From the NCBI RefSeq assembly GCF_027943255.1, contig NC_072897.1, positions 17,360,044 to 17,424,043 of the forward strand: a stretch of 64,000 bases of DNA. Reading direction: 5' to 3'. A model generated the notes under the pieces. The model made no database searches, was not told the DNA's origin, and worked only from the letters and a program-made list of their open reading frames with translations. Made by a program: the position numbers and the translations under genes. Positions 50,727 to 60,865 of the stretch are shown in pieces. Origin of the DNA: Anastrepha obliqua. Taxonomy: Eukaryota > Arthropoda > Insecta > Diptera > Tephritidae. Positions within the stretch are counted from its first letter, which is position 1, and each line of letters opens with the position of its first letter.

Positions 50727-52433
50727 TTAGTACACGACTTTCGGGATGATTTGTTCATATTGCGAGGGCAAATATGACAACGTCCGACATACATAGTTAC
50801 TTGGTGATTGAGTGGGTTGTGGTGCAATGCTTGGGATGCCAAGAAGGTTGTGGGCTCGCTGCCTCATTTCCCTGGGTAGTCGAGGATTCTTTGATCTAAC
50901 TTCAATTTGTGGTCGAATGAGCTCCCATGCGCATTTTTCAAGAAAATCACTCCGTATTGTATTATTTTGGGGATTATTTGCTTTATATACACAAAGAGCG
51001 TTTATACCAGAGATATTTAGTAAATTGTAAAATATTACCATTGGCCAACGACACGTATTCCTTGCAACATTATATTTCTGACATAATTGGTCCACAAGAT
51101 CTACACCAATTTTTGTGTGATTATAATCGGTTATCATAATTGGTTTTTTTTTCATCAATTGTTTGCTCATCTATTGCGTTATCATGGTGCATAGATGATA
51201 TCAGGATCACTGACCGGGTTTTTTTTCGGGCAGTACGACACTAGTGTACAATTTTCTTGGAAACCAAAAATACTTGACTTTTCTTTACGATTCTTCCTGG
51301 GAAGGAATTCTTTGGGAACTTCGCGTTTATTTTTTCTCACAGTTCCCAAATATGTAAGCTTTTTCTTTAGCTAATTATTAACCAACGACAAGCTGCTGAA
51401 CCAATTGTGACCAGTAATATTGCGATTAGTTCCTGCGACTGGCTCTACCAATCGAAGAGTTATCTCTTCCGCACTATTGCTAAGTTTGTATGATCCGTCC
51501 GGCTGAGTTCCCACATAAGTTTCCAAATTAAAAGTGTAAGACGTTTTTGCATGCACCATCGCGAAAGTTTTAATGCCAAACTTGGCCGGCTTACTAGGAA
51601 TGTATTGCTTAAACGCGCAATGTCCTCTAAATGCTAATAGTTGTTCATCCACAGTAAGAAACTCACTACCAATAAAATTACTTTGAAAGTTGACCAGGAA
51701 TACATCAAAAAGTTCTCTTATAGGCACCAATTTATCAATTGCTCTTCTCTGCTGTCTTGTATTGATGTCTTCAAATCGCAGGCATCTTATCAGAAGTCGA
51801 AACCGTTTCTCGCTCATCGCTAGGTAGCACGATTCAACCCCGTTTCCTTGTGAATTGTCCCAAATTTTATGAAGATTTTTTTCTCGAGCTTCTAAGAGCG
51901 CCAATCAAAAACAAAATGCCAATGAAAGCGCGAATTTCGGTGTCATCGGTTTCTCTTGCATCTTAATTCATTCTATCTTCTTGAAAGTTAATCCGTACTT
52001 TTTGAATATACAAATTTGTGGAAACGGTTATTATTCTTATAACCGAATCATTCACAAATAAATTTAGGCACTCAATTTCTGTTTCAACATTGCGCGCATT
52101 ACCTTTTGTACCCGGCAAAAGTTTGATTATATTGTGCGAACGAATACGAACTTGCTAATTGGGTCTGGTTTTCTTCCACTTAGTGACATTGTCTTTTCCT
52201 AAATAGAAATTTTGGGGATGAGATGCACCAGAATCGTCTGAAAGAATTTCATCATCGCTTGATCCTTCTAGTTCCGATTCGGTCTCGGGGTCACTCTCTT
52301 CAGCAGCATTCACATTGATATCCGTATCTTCGTCAACCTCGGTCTCGTTTTCTTCATCCATATCACTTTCTTCACTACTTGATAGCTCGGAGAGCCATCT
52401 TTCCCATACTTCAGGATTTTTGCTGCTTTCCAA
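50727..52433 (-). pseudogene. piggyBac transposase, broken
   Basis: The N-terminal acidic region (52433-52155) starts MESSKNPEVWERWLSELSSS and is rich in D and E. The DDE core has MALLEAREKNLHKIWD, FLTVDEQLLAFRGHCAF (first catalytic D), then TGHNWFSSLSL, where the family has DNWF: the second catalytic D is H here. A TAA at 51371 stops the frame after LSLVNN; the reading goes on as LKKKLTYLGTVRKNKRE to a frameshift near 51210. The last part (51170-50727) has DYNHTKIGVDLVDQLCQKYN (third D) but ends without the usual cysteine-rich domain. A gap at about 51904-52155 also lacks an open frame. Confidence 0.93.
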
Positions 52434-52589
52434 TCGTCTTTTTTTGGAATCAGATATAATATTATCTGAAACTAATTAAATTAGCACACTTTTGTAAAAA
52501 AATTATAAGCAAAACTTACCTGAACTTAATTCAACTATTTAATATGTCAAGAAATATTGCCGCAAGAAAAAGTAACGTCGTTAGTCACG

Positions 52590-52609
52590 TGGTCTACATA
52601 TGTAGACCA
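52590..52609. promoter_or_regulatory. Perfect palindrome TGGTCTACATATGTAGACCA upstream of transposase
   Basis: A perfect 20-bp palindrome about 155 bp upstream of the transposase start at 52433. It shares the TGGTCTAC arms with the two end-proximal copies. Its position upstream of the gene would allow self-regulation by a bound protein. Confidence 0.55.
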
Positions 52610-52760
52610 GCACTGTTCAGACCTTGATAAAATTTACAACTGCACGTCAAACCCGCACTGAATGCACTAATTAGATAAAGAGATTAATTATAAACAGCTA
52701 TTAAAAAGCTTAGGTAATTTAAAAGACAAATTTAAGGATTTGCACGACGTTGAAAAGAAG

Positions 52761-52780
52761 TGGTCTACGATTGTAGACCA
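52761..52780. promoter_or_regulatory. Palindrome TGGTCTACGATTGTAGACCA near right piggyBac end
   Basis: This is the same site as at 50321 in opposite orientation, only 16 bp from the right TTAA. The left end carries about 27 bp more between TTAA and the site, so the two ends are asymmetric. Confidence 0.6.
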
Positions 52781-52800
52781 CGTGCCTAATGAACGGTTAA

Positions 52801-53445
52801 TATTATAATATAAAACAAAATAACTGGTTGAGATGAGCAGAGTATAGGGGGAGAGAATTCAGAAAGTCTGGCTAACTTCAGACGGTTAAACGACTCTCGA
52901 CGATTTACTGACGTAACAGGGGTTGTAAAAGCAGTTTGTTTACGACGAAACTAAGATTGTACCAAACCTAAAAAGAAACAAAATAATATCCTCTTGATTG
53001 GTAATAAAAATTCCTTTTTTTTATTTTTACACTCATAAAGTTGACATAAAACAACATTGTAGCATAAGATATGCTGTAGCTACAAGTTAACCTATATAAA
53101 ATATGGCAACCTAGTGTAAGAATTTTACCACATAACTTTTACCCATTCTAAAAGTTTCACTGATAGCACAAGTGGAACAGTATAAAAGCGCGAACTATAA
53201 GGTGAACAGCGCAAAGCTGGCCACTTATGCCATCACTTTGCTTGTTGCAAATTCCTATTATAAATTCCTACGCTTATCGTAGGTTTAATTTCCGAATAGA
53301 GTCTTGATTTCACAATTTTTAAAATATTGCATTGTACAAAACCGTCATAAACAGAGAGAGAGAGAGTACATTAAAACGTGTTTTTTTTTTTGTTGGAACA
53401 TCCCGGACTTGTCTATCACTGCCCATAATATAAGTATACGAGAGG
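52801..53445. other. No gene; repeat member 2 and promoter-like stretch
   Basis: 52858-52965 pairs with the repeat at 47356. Further on GTATAAAAGCGCG (about 53187-53199) looks like a TATA box and CCTACGCTTATCGTAGG (about 53268-53284) is a 6-bp hairpin. An LTR of the Gypsy element starting at about 54030 is possible but not shown. A short (GA)n run lies near 53355. Confidence 0.35.
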
Positions 53446-53835
53446 TGTTTACTAAGTACCAGTGTTAGAAATGAAGACACCATTTTTCCAAAAAAGACTT
53501 ATTTTTGCAACATAGTCCCCTTTTAGTAAGATACTTTCTTCCAACGCTCCGGCCATTTTTGAACACCTCCAATTCCTCGAACTCTCCAAAATACCCCTCT
53601 GGCTCGGCGATGATTACTTCGTTTGAACTAAATTATTTCTTATTCCATTTTTTCTTGTTAAAGAACAAGAAAAAGTCGCAGGGAGCCAGGTCGGGTGAAT
53701 ACGGCTGTGGCAGCAATTCATGCAGCTATAATATAATAACTCCCTATAGTATTATCCAGTGATCGTTTTTCCAACGATCGGTGTATTCAGCTCGAGCTTG
53801 ACTTGTTTACAGAAAACAAACTATGTGACATATCA
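53446..53835 (-). pseudogene. Mariner transposase C-terminal fragment (second family)
   Basis: The minus strand reads LLPQPYSPDLAPCDFFLF (the third catalytic residue lies in SPDLAP-D), then EVIIAEPEGYFGEFEELEVF and KRGLCCKNKSFLEKW in shifted frames. The outer end CGAGAGGTGTTTACTAAGTA next to TATA may be the TIR. It matches the mariner at 33080-33850 over the end region. Confidence 0.78.
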
Positions 53836-53839
53836 CGCT

Positions 53840-54600
53840 GAAATTTGCCATGTAAGCTTATAACAGTCCTACCAAAAAACAAAAAATTTATTTTTGGCAT
53901 ATGTCATCCGCGGACCGTTTTATTGATACCGTCTCGTTCATATTTGAGCAGAAGATATTTAGCAATCCAGTGATCGAACTTAGAGGAATTATTGTGAGAC
54001 CTTTTATTTAGACAAAAACGTAACAATTTCGCAACGATTGGTGTCAGAAGTGGGATTGTTGAATAAATTTCCATAAAACAGGATAGGAAAGAAGCAAATT
54101 TGGACCAACTTAAGATGCAGCAATTTAAGAAGGAGTTTAAACAGCGTGGCTTATTAACTAAATCAGAATTACGTCGATGTAAACGAATAAGTCTTGCAGC
54201 TGAAAATTGAACAATTATCGACCTAAGTGGAAGAGAACGCAGAGAATATATGCCCTTCACCAGTTGTAGACATGAGTGTGAAGATGGCTGTAATATCACA
54301 GATGTCATGGCAGATTTTATAAATGTCGGAGATTTCATCGCAGACGTCGCAAATGCAATCGTAAATGTCGTCACAAATCTCATGGCAAATTTCATAAATG
54401 TGAGCACAGTTGGCGTCTTAGATAAATGCACAACTGGAAATACACGATACTAATATATCCAAGTTAGAAGAAGAGAATACACATATGACGTCCCAACTGG
54501 AATCAATTGAGACAGAGGTCTTTGAACTACAACTTAACCGTACAGATATTTCAACCAGTGGTGTCAAAGTAAAAGCTCCGTCCTTCGACGGCAGTGAACC
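53840..54600 (+). pseudogene. Gypsy 5' end: primer-binding region and gag
   Basis: TTGGTGTCAGAAGTGGGATT at 54032-54051 has the form of the leader and primer-binding region of Gypsy elements with a TGGTGTCAGAAGTGGGA motif. A gag-like protein follows: KEANLDQLKMQQFKKEFKQR, SGRERREYMPF, then after shifts LEEENTHMTSQLESIETEVF and VKAPSFDGSEPF, a block typical of Gypsy gag (KxPxFDGS). A middle segment (54290-54420) repeats ADFINVG/FIADVANAIVNV-like units. Cut by the Jockey fragment at about 54605. Confidence 0.7.
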
Positions 54601-54604
54601 ATTT

Positions 54605-55740
54605 CATTTAAGCTCTAGTATTGCGTTTGTGTATTTTTTCAAAATGCCTTGTTGTTACCTTTTTGATTTCTTCGTCTACTGTTGCTATATTAAAAGTCCT
54701 GTGGATGTCATGATTTTTCGTGTGCCTGTCAGACATGATCAAAAGAATCTTCGGTTATTGTCGTTGAATTTGTGCTATATGATTCTTTTTAGCCGTTCCC
54801 CATACCTGTAGTCCATAAAGCCAGATTGGTTTAATCATAGTTTTGTACACTAACAGCTTGTTCTGTATAGTAAGTCTTGATTTCATGCAGACTAACCAAT
54901 GAATTTGTCGAAGTTTTACTTTTATTTATTTGACCTTTTGTTTGATGTGCTAATTCCAATATAGTTTTGAGTCCAAGTTAATTCCCAGGTATTTAGCGAT
55001 TGGTTCTATTTTAAGTGCTATGCCATTTATTTTAGCGGTAATTGCAGTAAATTTTGTTTTGGTAGTGAATATGACCTATTCGGTTTTGTCCCTATTTATT
55101 TTTAGGCACCAGTCATCAAACCATTCCTTAACTGCGTTTGTGTATCGCTGCGGTTTTTCAGCAGCGATAGTTAAGCTTTTGCTTGTTGCCAATATTATTG
55201 TATCATCTGCGAACGTAGCAATTGGTGAATTAATTTCGTCAGGAGGTGGTATGTCTGCGGTGAACAAAACATATAGTAGTGGTCCAAGAACGCTTCCTTA
55301 CGAAACTCCAGCTGTTATTTGATGAATATCTGAACCTTGATTGTCATATTTAATATAGAAACTTCGGTCGGTTGAGTCGCTTTTTATGATAAGATAGTAG
55401 TCAAAAGATATCATTATTTTTATTTTGTGAAGTAAGCCTTTGTGCCACACCTTGTCAAACGCTTTAGCTACGTTCAAAAATACTGCCGCACAGTAACGAC
55501 TTTTTTCAAGGTCTGATTGTATTTTATTTGTAATTCTATGGATCTGTTGGATAGTCGAATGTTTTTTTCTGAATCCAAATTGATGATCTGGTATTATAAT
55601 TACATTTTTGTCCCAAAATTGGCTTAGTCGGTCATGCAGTAATTTTTGAGCAATTTTAGATATTGTCGGTAGTAAGCTCATTGGTCTATATGATGGTACA
55701 GTAGTTGGATCTTTACCCGGTTTTGGCAAGGCAATAATCT
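54605..55740 (-). pseudogene. Jockey-clade LINE reverse transcriptase fragment
   Basis: On the minus strand, from the right: MPKPGKDPTTVPSYRPMSLL, LSQFWDKNVIIIPDHQFGFR, RYCAAVFLNVAKAFDKVWHK and IHQITAGVS, then TADIPPPDEINSPIATFADD (catalytic FADD; a short stretch upstream was lost) and VKEWFDDWCLKINRDKTE. The C-terminal part (54620-54830) reads YGLQVWGTAKKNHIAQIQRQ and HDIHRTFNIATVDEEIKKVT. It lies between Gypsy gag and a mariner, truncated at both ends. No poly(A) is seen. Confidence 0.88.
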
Positions 55741-55799
55741 CTATAACTTTCTACAGGAAAATATTGTAAGCGAAACTTTGCATTAAAAAACGTTTCGCA

Positions 55800-55971
55800 A
55801 AAATATAAAGGGTTGTTCAATAACACGTGTTATTTTGTATAGCCCGCTATTTCGGTTGATGTCACTTTTGAAGCTGTCATTTTTTGATATTTGACAAGTA
55901 GAAACTAAGCCATTAATAAAAATGGAAAGATACACGCCTAAACAACGCATCGAAATTATTAAAATTCACTA
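55800..55971 (+). pseudogene. Mariner 5' part, continued at 63547
   Basis: An AAAGGGTTGTTCAATAAC stretch near 55808 may be the TIR. The transposase starts at 55922 with MERYTPKQRIEIIKIHY, then is cut. The same protein continues at 63547 with NGENLAKTVRKTRTFLGHRE. Between them lie a SINE and a Helitron with its own inserts. AAATTCACTAT at 55962-55972 recurs at 63536-63546. Confidence 0.85.
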
Positions 55972-56331
55972 TCCCTACTAATATTATAAATGTGAATGTT
56001 ATTTTGTTTGTTACGCTTTCACGGCAAAACTACTTAACCAATTATTATGAAACTTTGTACACATGTTTTTGGAGGTGTTAGAAGTAACATAGGATACTTC
56101 TTATTACAAAAAAATTATTTTTTTTTGAATGATAAAAAAATTGTTTGTCAAAAAATCTCAAAATTTCAGCTGTTTGAAATTTTTCTATATTTATTGTTTA
56201 TTTATTAAACAGTTTTATTTAGCTTGCCCAGTTTATTTATTTGTTTGTTTGGGTCAAATTTAGTAATTGGAATTTTACCCTTTTCTTGATGATCTGATAT
56301 TTAGTATTCTTCTGTTATTTTTATATTTTTA

Positions 56332-57648
56332 CTAGCATCACCCAGTGGGCTTCGCACCACCATACATAAAATGTTTGTTTTATATCGCAAGAAATTTTTC
56401 ATATTAAGTTTTCTTTATAGAACTCGTAAAATGTTTAAACAGTTGAATTAGTTGATTTTTTTCATTCAACATACTTTCTAAAGATGTCACAATAGCCTTT
56501 TCTGTACTTTTTTAAAATTTGATTGTGGTGGTCACCTATATACAGGTAAGGTACCGGTTCAAACACATCCTAGGGTTATCCAGGTCCACGTTTTGGTCTC
56601 GAGGCCCTAGTTACGGAGGGGCATTAAAATACTCTATACTATAGAATCGTCAGCAGCTTCCATTTGCTACCCATATTGTACAAACACATCCTAGGGTTAC
56701 CCGGGTCCACGTTTTGGATTATATCTCGAGACTCTAGTCACGGAACGGTATGAAAAATACTCTATACTATAGAAATCATCAACAGCTCCCATTTGCTACC
56801 CATATTGTACGAACACATCCTTAAGTTATCGGGGTCCACATTTTGGGCGATATCTCGAGACCCTAGCCACGGAGCGGCATCAAAAATACTCTATACTATA
56901 GAATCATCAGCAGCTTCCATTTGCTACCCATATTGTACAAACACATCCTAGGGTTACCCGGGTCCACGTTTTGACCTATATCTCGAGACCCTAGTCACGG
57001 AACGGTATGAAAAATACTCTATACTATAGAAATCATCAACAGCTCCCATTTGCTACCCATATTGTACGAACACATCCTTAAGTTATCGGGGTCCACATTT
57101 TGGGCGATATCTCGAGACCCTAGTTACGGAGCGGCATCAAAAATACTCTATACTATAGAATCATCAGCAGCTTCCATTTGCTACCTATATTGTACAAACA
57201 CATCCTAGGGTTACCCGGTTCCACGTTTTGGATTATATCTCGAGACCCTAGTCACGGAACGGTATGAAAAATACTCTATACTATAGAAATCATCAACAGC
57301 TCCCATTTGCTACCCATATTGTACGAACACATCCTTAAGTTATCGGGGTCCACATTTTGGGCGATATCTCGAGACCCTAGCCACGGAGCGGCATCAAAAA
57401 TACTCTATACTATAGAATCATCAACAGCTTCCATTTGCTACCCATATTGTGCAAACACATCCTAGGGTTACCCGGGTTCACGTTTTGGCCTATTTCTCGA
57501 GACCCTAGTATCCGATTCTTAAAATTTTAAAACACAAACCGTCTACTGAATAGTCCAAACAAAGCCTAAAAATTTGGTTTGGATAGATGAGCCCGTTCGC
57601 GAGTTTGAAGCGAATATAGGGACAGATTTTCACATTTATATATATAGA
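56332..57648 (-). mobile_element. Non-autonomous Helitron with internal tandem array, complete
   Basis: On the minus strand it runs from TCTATATATATAAATGTG at 57648, after an A, to CTAG at 56335-56332, followed by T. Before CTAG is a hairpin with stem GGTGG/CCCAC and loop region TGCGAAG. The interior is about 130 bp of leader, about 7.5 array monomers and about 200 bp of 3' sequence. There is no coding capacity. Array-bearing non-autonomous Helitrons of this sort are known in flies (DINE-1/Helentron-associated type); the relation is inference. Confidence 0.92.
56545..57508. repeat. Tandem array with 257-bp dimer period
   Basis: The landmark CATATTGTRC occurs at 56672, 56801, 56929, 57058, 57186 (one change), 57315 and 57443. 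The spacing alternates 129 and 128 bp, and the two monomer types alternate strictly, so the true unit is a dimer of 257 bp. A partial monomer opens the array at about 56550. Unit-to-unit identity is very high. Confidence 0.94.
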
Positions 57649-57829
57649 TATTTATAAAATATTATATATATTATAAAATTTTGATTTTTTAGGTTTGGTG
57701 TCATTTTTGTGGTTAGATGTCACTTGATTATTTTAAATCTTACCACTGATTTTAATTCTTACTCTGTTCTTCTTTAAAAATGCGTCGGAAACGGAAATCT
57801 GATCTATCTAGATAGGATTTTATCTCCTC

Positions 57830-59845
57830 CTAAAACCACGCTGACTGCCTTTTTCCACCTTTGTCAGAATGATATTATACTTTTGCAAGGACATTATTGT
57901 ACTCTGAGGTTCCCCGTTATTATACATGGAACACCTCAAAAAAAGAGTGGCATCGTCGTATTCAAGGTACACCTGTTGAAAATCTACCTGGGGTTAAAGC
58001 ATCGGATGGTCTTGGTCGTGTCTATACTGTACATGTTACAAATTTCGAATGCTTTTGTCTGCGTATGTTATTGCATCATGTTAGAGGTCCAACTAGCTTT
58101 ACAGAACTTAAAATTGTCAATGGTCAGGAATGTCAAACATACAGAGAAGCATGTGAATCTCGGCGATTGTTAGAAAATGATAATCATTGGGACGAAACTA
58201 TGGAGGAAGCGGTACAATGTCGATCACCAGATAAAATCAGGGAACTTTACGCTACGCTTTTATCTTCTTGCGGTCTTTCTAATCCTCAAACTCTTTGGGA
58301 TAAGTACAAAGAATAGATACATGGCCGAAGATATTTTACATCAACTGCAGCGAGTACATACAGATATGACTTTCAATGAAGATATCTACAACGAAACGCT
58401 AATTATAATCGAAAATAAGGTTTTTACAATGGTTGGAAAAAAATTAAATGATTTTGGAATGCAAAGCCTTCGACGAAACAATACAGATGACTTTAATAAT
58501 GAAATTGCTCGAGAGCTAGATTATGATTTTATAGCACCGCAACATCAAGTAACAGAAATAGTCCCTCAATTAATTCCAGAGCAAAATCATGTTTTCCACC
58601 AAGTTTTAGGTAAAATAGACTCCGGCAATGGTGGACTCTTTTTTCTCGACGCACCAGGAGGAACCGGAAACACGTTCTTGCTTAATCTATTATTAATGTC
58701 CGTCAGAAAAGACAAACAAATAGCAGTTGCTGTAGCTTCTTCGGGATTGCCGCGACGCTATTAAACGGCGACCGTACAGCATATTCTGTTTTAAAATTAC
58801 CATTAAATCTGGCACAGGAAGATCTGTAATTTCAGTAAAAATAGTTCGCGAGGTAGGGTGCTGCGAGAATGTAAGCTTTTAGTGTGGGATGAAAGTACAA
58901 TGTCTCACAAGAAGGCTATAGAAGCTTTAAACTGGACTATCCAGGACTTGCGAGATAGTTCAGATATAATGGGAGGAATGGTAGTTTTATTGGCTGGTGA
59001 TTTCCGACAAACCCTTCATTCAGAGAGGGACACCAGCAGATGAAATTCAAGCATGTATTAAATCATCATGCTTATGGTCGAAAGTTGAAAAACTCAGCCT
59101 GAAAACGAATATGAGAGTTCATCTTCTTAATGACGTGGACTTGGGACTTTATGCAGAAATGTTGTTGAAAATTGGTGATGGTTGTTTAGACGTTGACAAA
59201 GAAGGTTATATATCACTATCAAGAGAATTGTGCAATTTAGTAGAAAATGATGTGGATCTCATCGCTCATGTTTTTCCGGAATTGCAACAAAATTTGAGTT
59301 GTGATCAATGGTTGTGCGCAAGAGCAATATTAAATGAAATAGTCTCTATTGAATTAATTGAAGTACTTTCTAGGATCAACACTGACATTTTTAAAGAGGT
59401 GCAAAGAGAAATGGAGGAATATTTGTCAATGAATACAATTATGGATACGGAACAAAGTACTTCATATCCTATGGAATTTTTTAATTCACTTGAACTGTCG
59501 GGTGTACCGTCACATAAAATTCAATTAAAATTGAATGTACCAGTGATGCTTTTGCGAAATCTAAATGCTCCTCTGCTATGTAATGGAACAAGACTTCGGA
59601 TAACAAAATTGGGGCAAAATATACTTGGTGCTACTATTTGAACAGGTATGGGTAAGGGAAAAAGTGTCGCATTCCAATTATTCCCACTGACCTTCCATTC
59701 CAATTCAGAAGGGTCCAGTTTCCCGTCAAGCTTGGCTTTGCTGTTACCATAAACAAAGCACAAGGGCAGACATTGCAGGTAGCGGGAGTGCATTTAGAAA
59801 AGCCATGCTTCTCTCACGGTCAACTATATGTAGCGAGTGTCTAAT
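57830..59845 (+). pseudogene. Helitron helicase, Walker A lysine lost
   Basis: Blocks in order: ILSPPKTTLTAFFHLCQND, YSEVPRYYTWNTSKKEW, GRVYTVHVTNFECFCLRMLL, NGQECQTYREACESRRLLEN, LSNPQTLWDKYKE (stop near 58314), AEDILHQLQRVHTDMTF, FFLDAPGGTGNTFLLNLLLM (Walker A, where GKT is GNT), ECKLLVWDESTMSHKKAIEA (Walker B) and VLLAGDFRQ. After a frameshift at about 59010 comes YPMEFFNSLELSGVP with LCNGTRLRI; after a stop at 59639, [19 protein letters not shown] and SHGQLYVAS. Several lesions plus K to N make it inactive. Confidence 0.92.
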
Positions 59846-60009
59846 GCCCGGAATTTACACATATTTGCAAAAGACGGAAAAACTTATAATATAGTCTACA
59901 AAAATATCCTAGATTAATACTCTCCATTATACCTTTTTGAATTATAAGAATTTAAAATTATTTATTTTTGTTACAGTGAAATATATTTTAACATTTGTTG
60001 TTGTAATTA
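59846..60009 (+). other. Helitron copy 2 3' region up to LINE B
   Basis: Non-coding Helitron sequence. Its last 12 bases TTGTTGTAATTA (59998-60009) are the left TSD of LINE B and recur at 63085-63096. The Helitron continues from there to CTAG at 63243. Confidence 0.75.
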
Positions 60010-60091
60010 GGTAGGTAGGTAGGTAGGGTGGTTGTCGCAAGACACACTTAGACCTTCGGTAGGTCCATTGTGATACCACTGGAGCTTATCC

Positions 60092-60865
60092 TTACTCTAC
60101 GTGTTCCTTTTCAAACCATCCGGTTGCTTTAATAAACGAGCAGAGCTTCGTTAGTTTTAGATGGGCTATGTCCGCTACATCGGTTAGAAATGCTGTATCG
60201 AGAGTGCGCAGCCTTCTCATAGCTAGGCTTTCACACTCACATAAAAGGTGTCTGACTGTTTCCTCTTCTTCTGTATTAAGACAGCTTCTACAGAAATCGA
60301 AGTAAGCGAGTCCTAACCTTCTAGCGTGGCTGCCTATTAAACAATGACCAGTTAAAACACCTATCATTTTTCTTATAGATTCTCTGTTGAATCTTAGCAA
60401 GATCTTCGATCGACCGCTGTTCCAGTTCGGCCATGTCTGTCTGCTTAGTTCGCATGTTGTGAGGTTTTGCCAGATTGTATTTACCTTTTTGATGGTTTCC
60501 CTGTCTATGAGTAATTTACAAGGGGCTATGGGCATGGGTATCAGCGCCTTATCCGGTTCGAGATCGAGTGTTGTACCGGTTCGTGCAAGTTCATCCGCCT
60601 TACAGTTTCCTGCAATATTCCTGTGACCTAGCACCCAGATAAGGTGCACCTTGAAGCACTTAGATACGTCATTTAGTAGTTAAAAACATTCTAGAACTGT
60701 TTTTGACGAGTGCGTTTTTCATTCAAGCGCTCTTATTGCCGCTTGACTGTCCGAGTAAATGAAGACTTCATTTGTGGATAATACTCTCGTTTTTATTTCT
60801 GTAAGTCCCTCTTTTATGGCAGTGACTTCCGCCTGAAATACACTGCAATGGTCAGGTAAGCGAAA
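60092..60865 (-). pseudogene. LINE B RNase H and C-terminal knuckle
   Basis: The frame 60649-60092 has MHLIWVLGHRNIAGNCKADE with LARTGT (the family form is WVPGH), GVLTGHCLIGSHARRLGLAY and CRSCLNTEEEETVRHLLCEC. Upstream in other frames are QAEVTAIKEG and IYSDSQAAIRAL. A stop after RALE and a frameshift near 60865 separate it from the RT frame. The protein ends about 80 bp from the tail. Confidence 0.9.

Larger units (their letters stand above)
50278..52796 (-). mobile_element. piggyBac transposon with TTAA target duplication
   Basis: TTAA flanks both ends (50274-50277 and 52797-52800). The left end reads CCCTTCGTTCGGCACGTGG and the right end, reverse complement, CCGTTCATTAGGCACGTGG. The transposase gene is on the minus strand and is broken. 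Copies of the 20-bp palindrome TGGTCTACAATCGTAGACCA lie near each end. Length is about 2.5 kb, the normal size. Confidence 0.95.

Noticed and set aside
53904..54431. 175-codon minus-strand frame
   Set aside because: It is antisense to Gypsy gag and its repetitive middle part; no domain is recognisable.
56545..57508. CRISPR array
   Set aside because: The repeats are contiguous 128/129-bp monomers without spacers, inside a Helitron in an animal genome.
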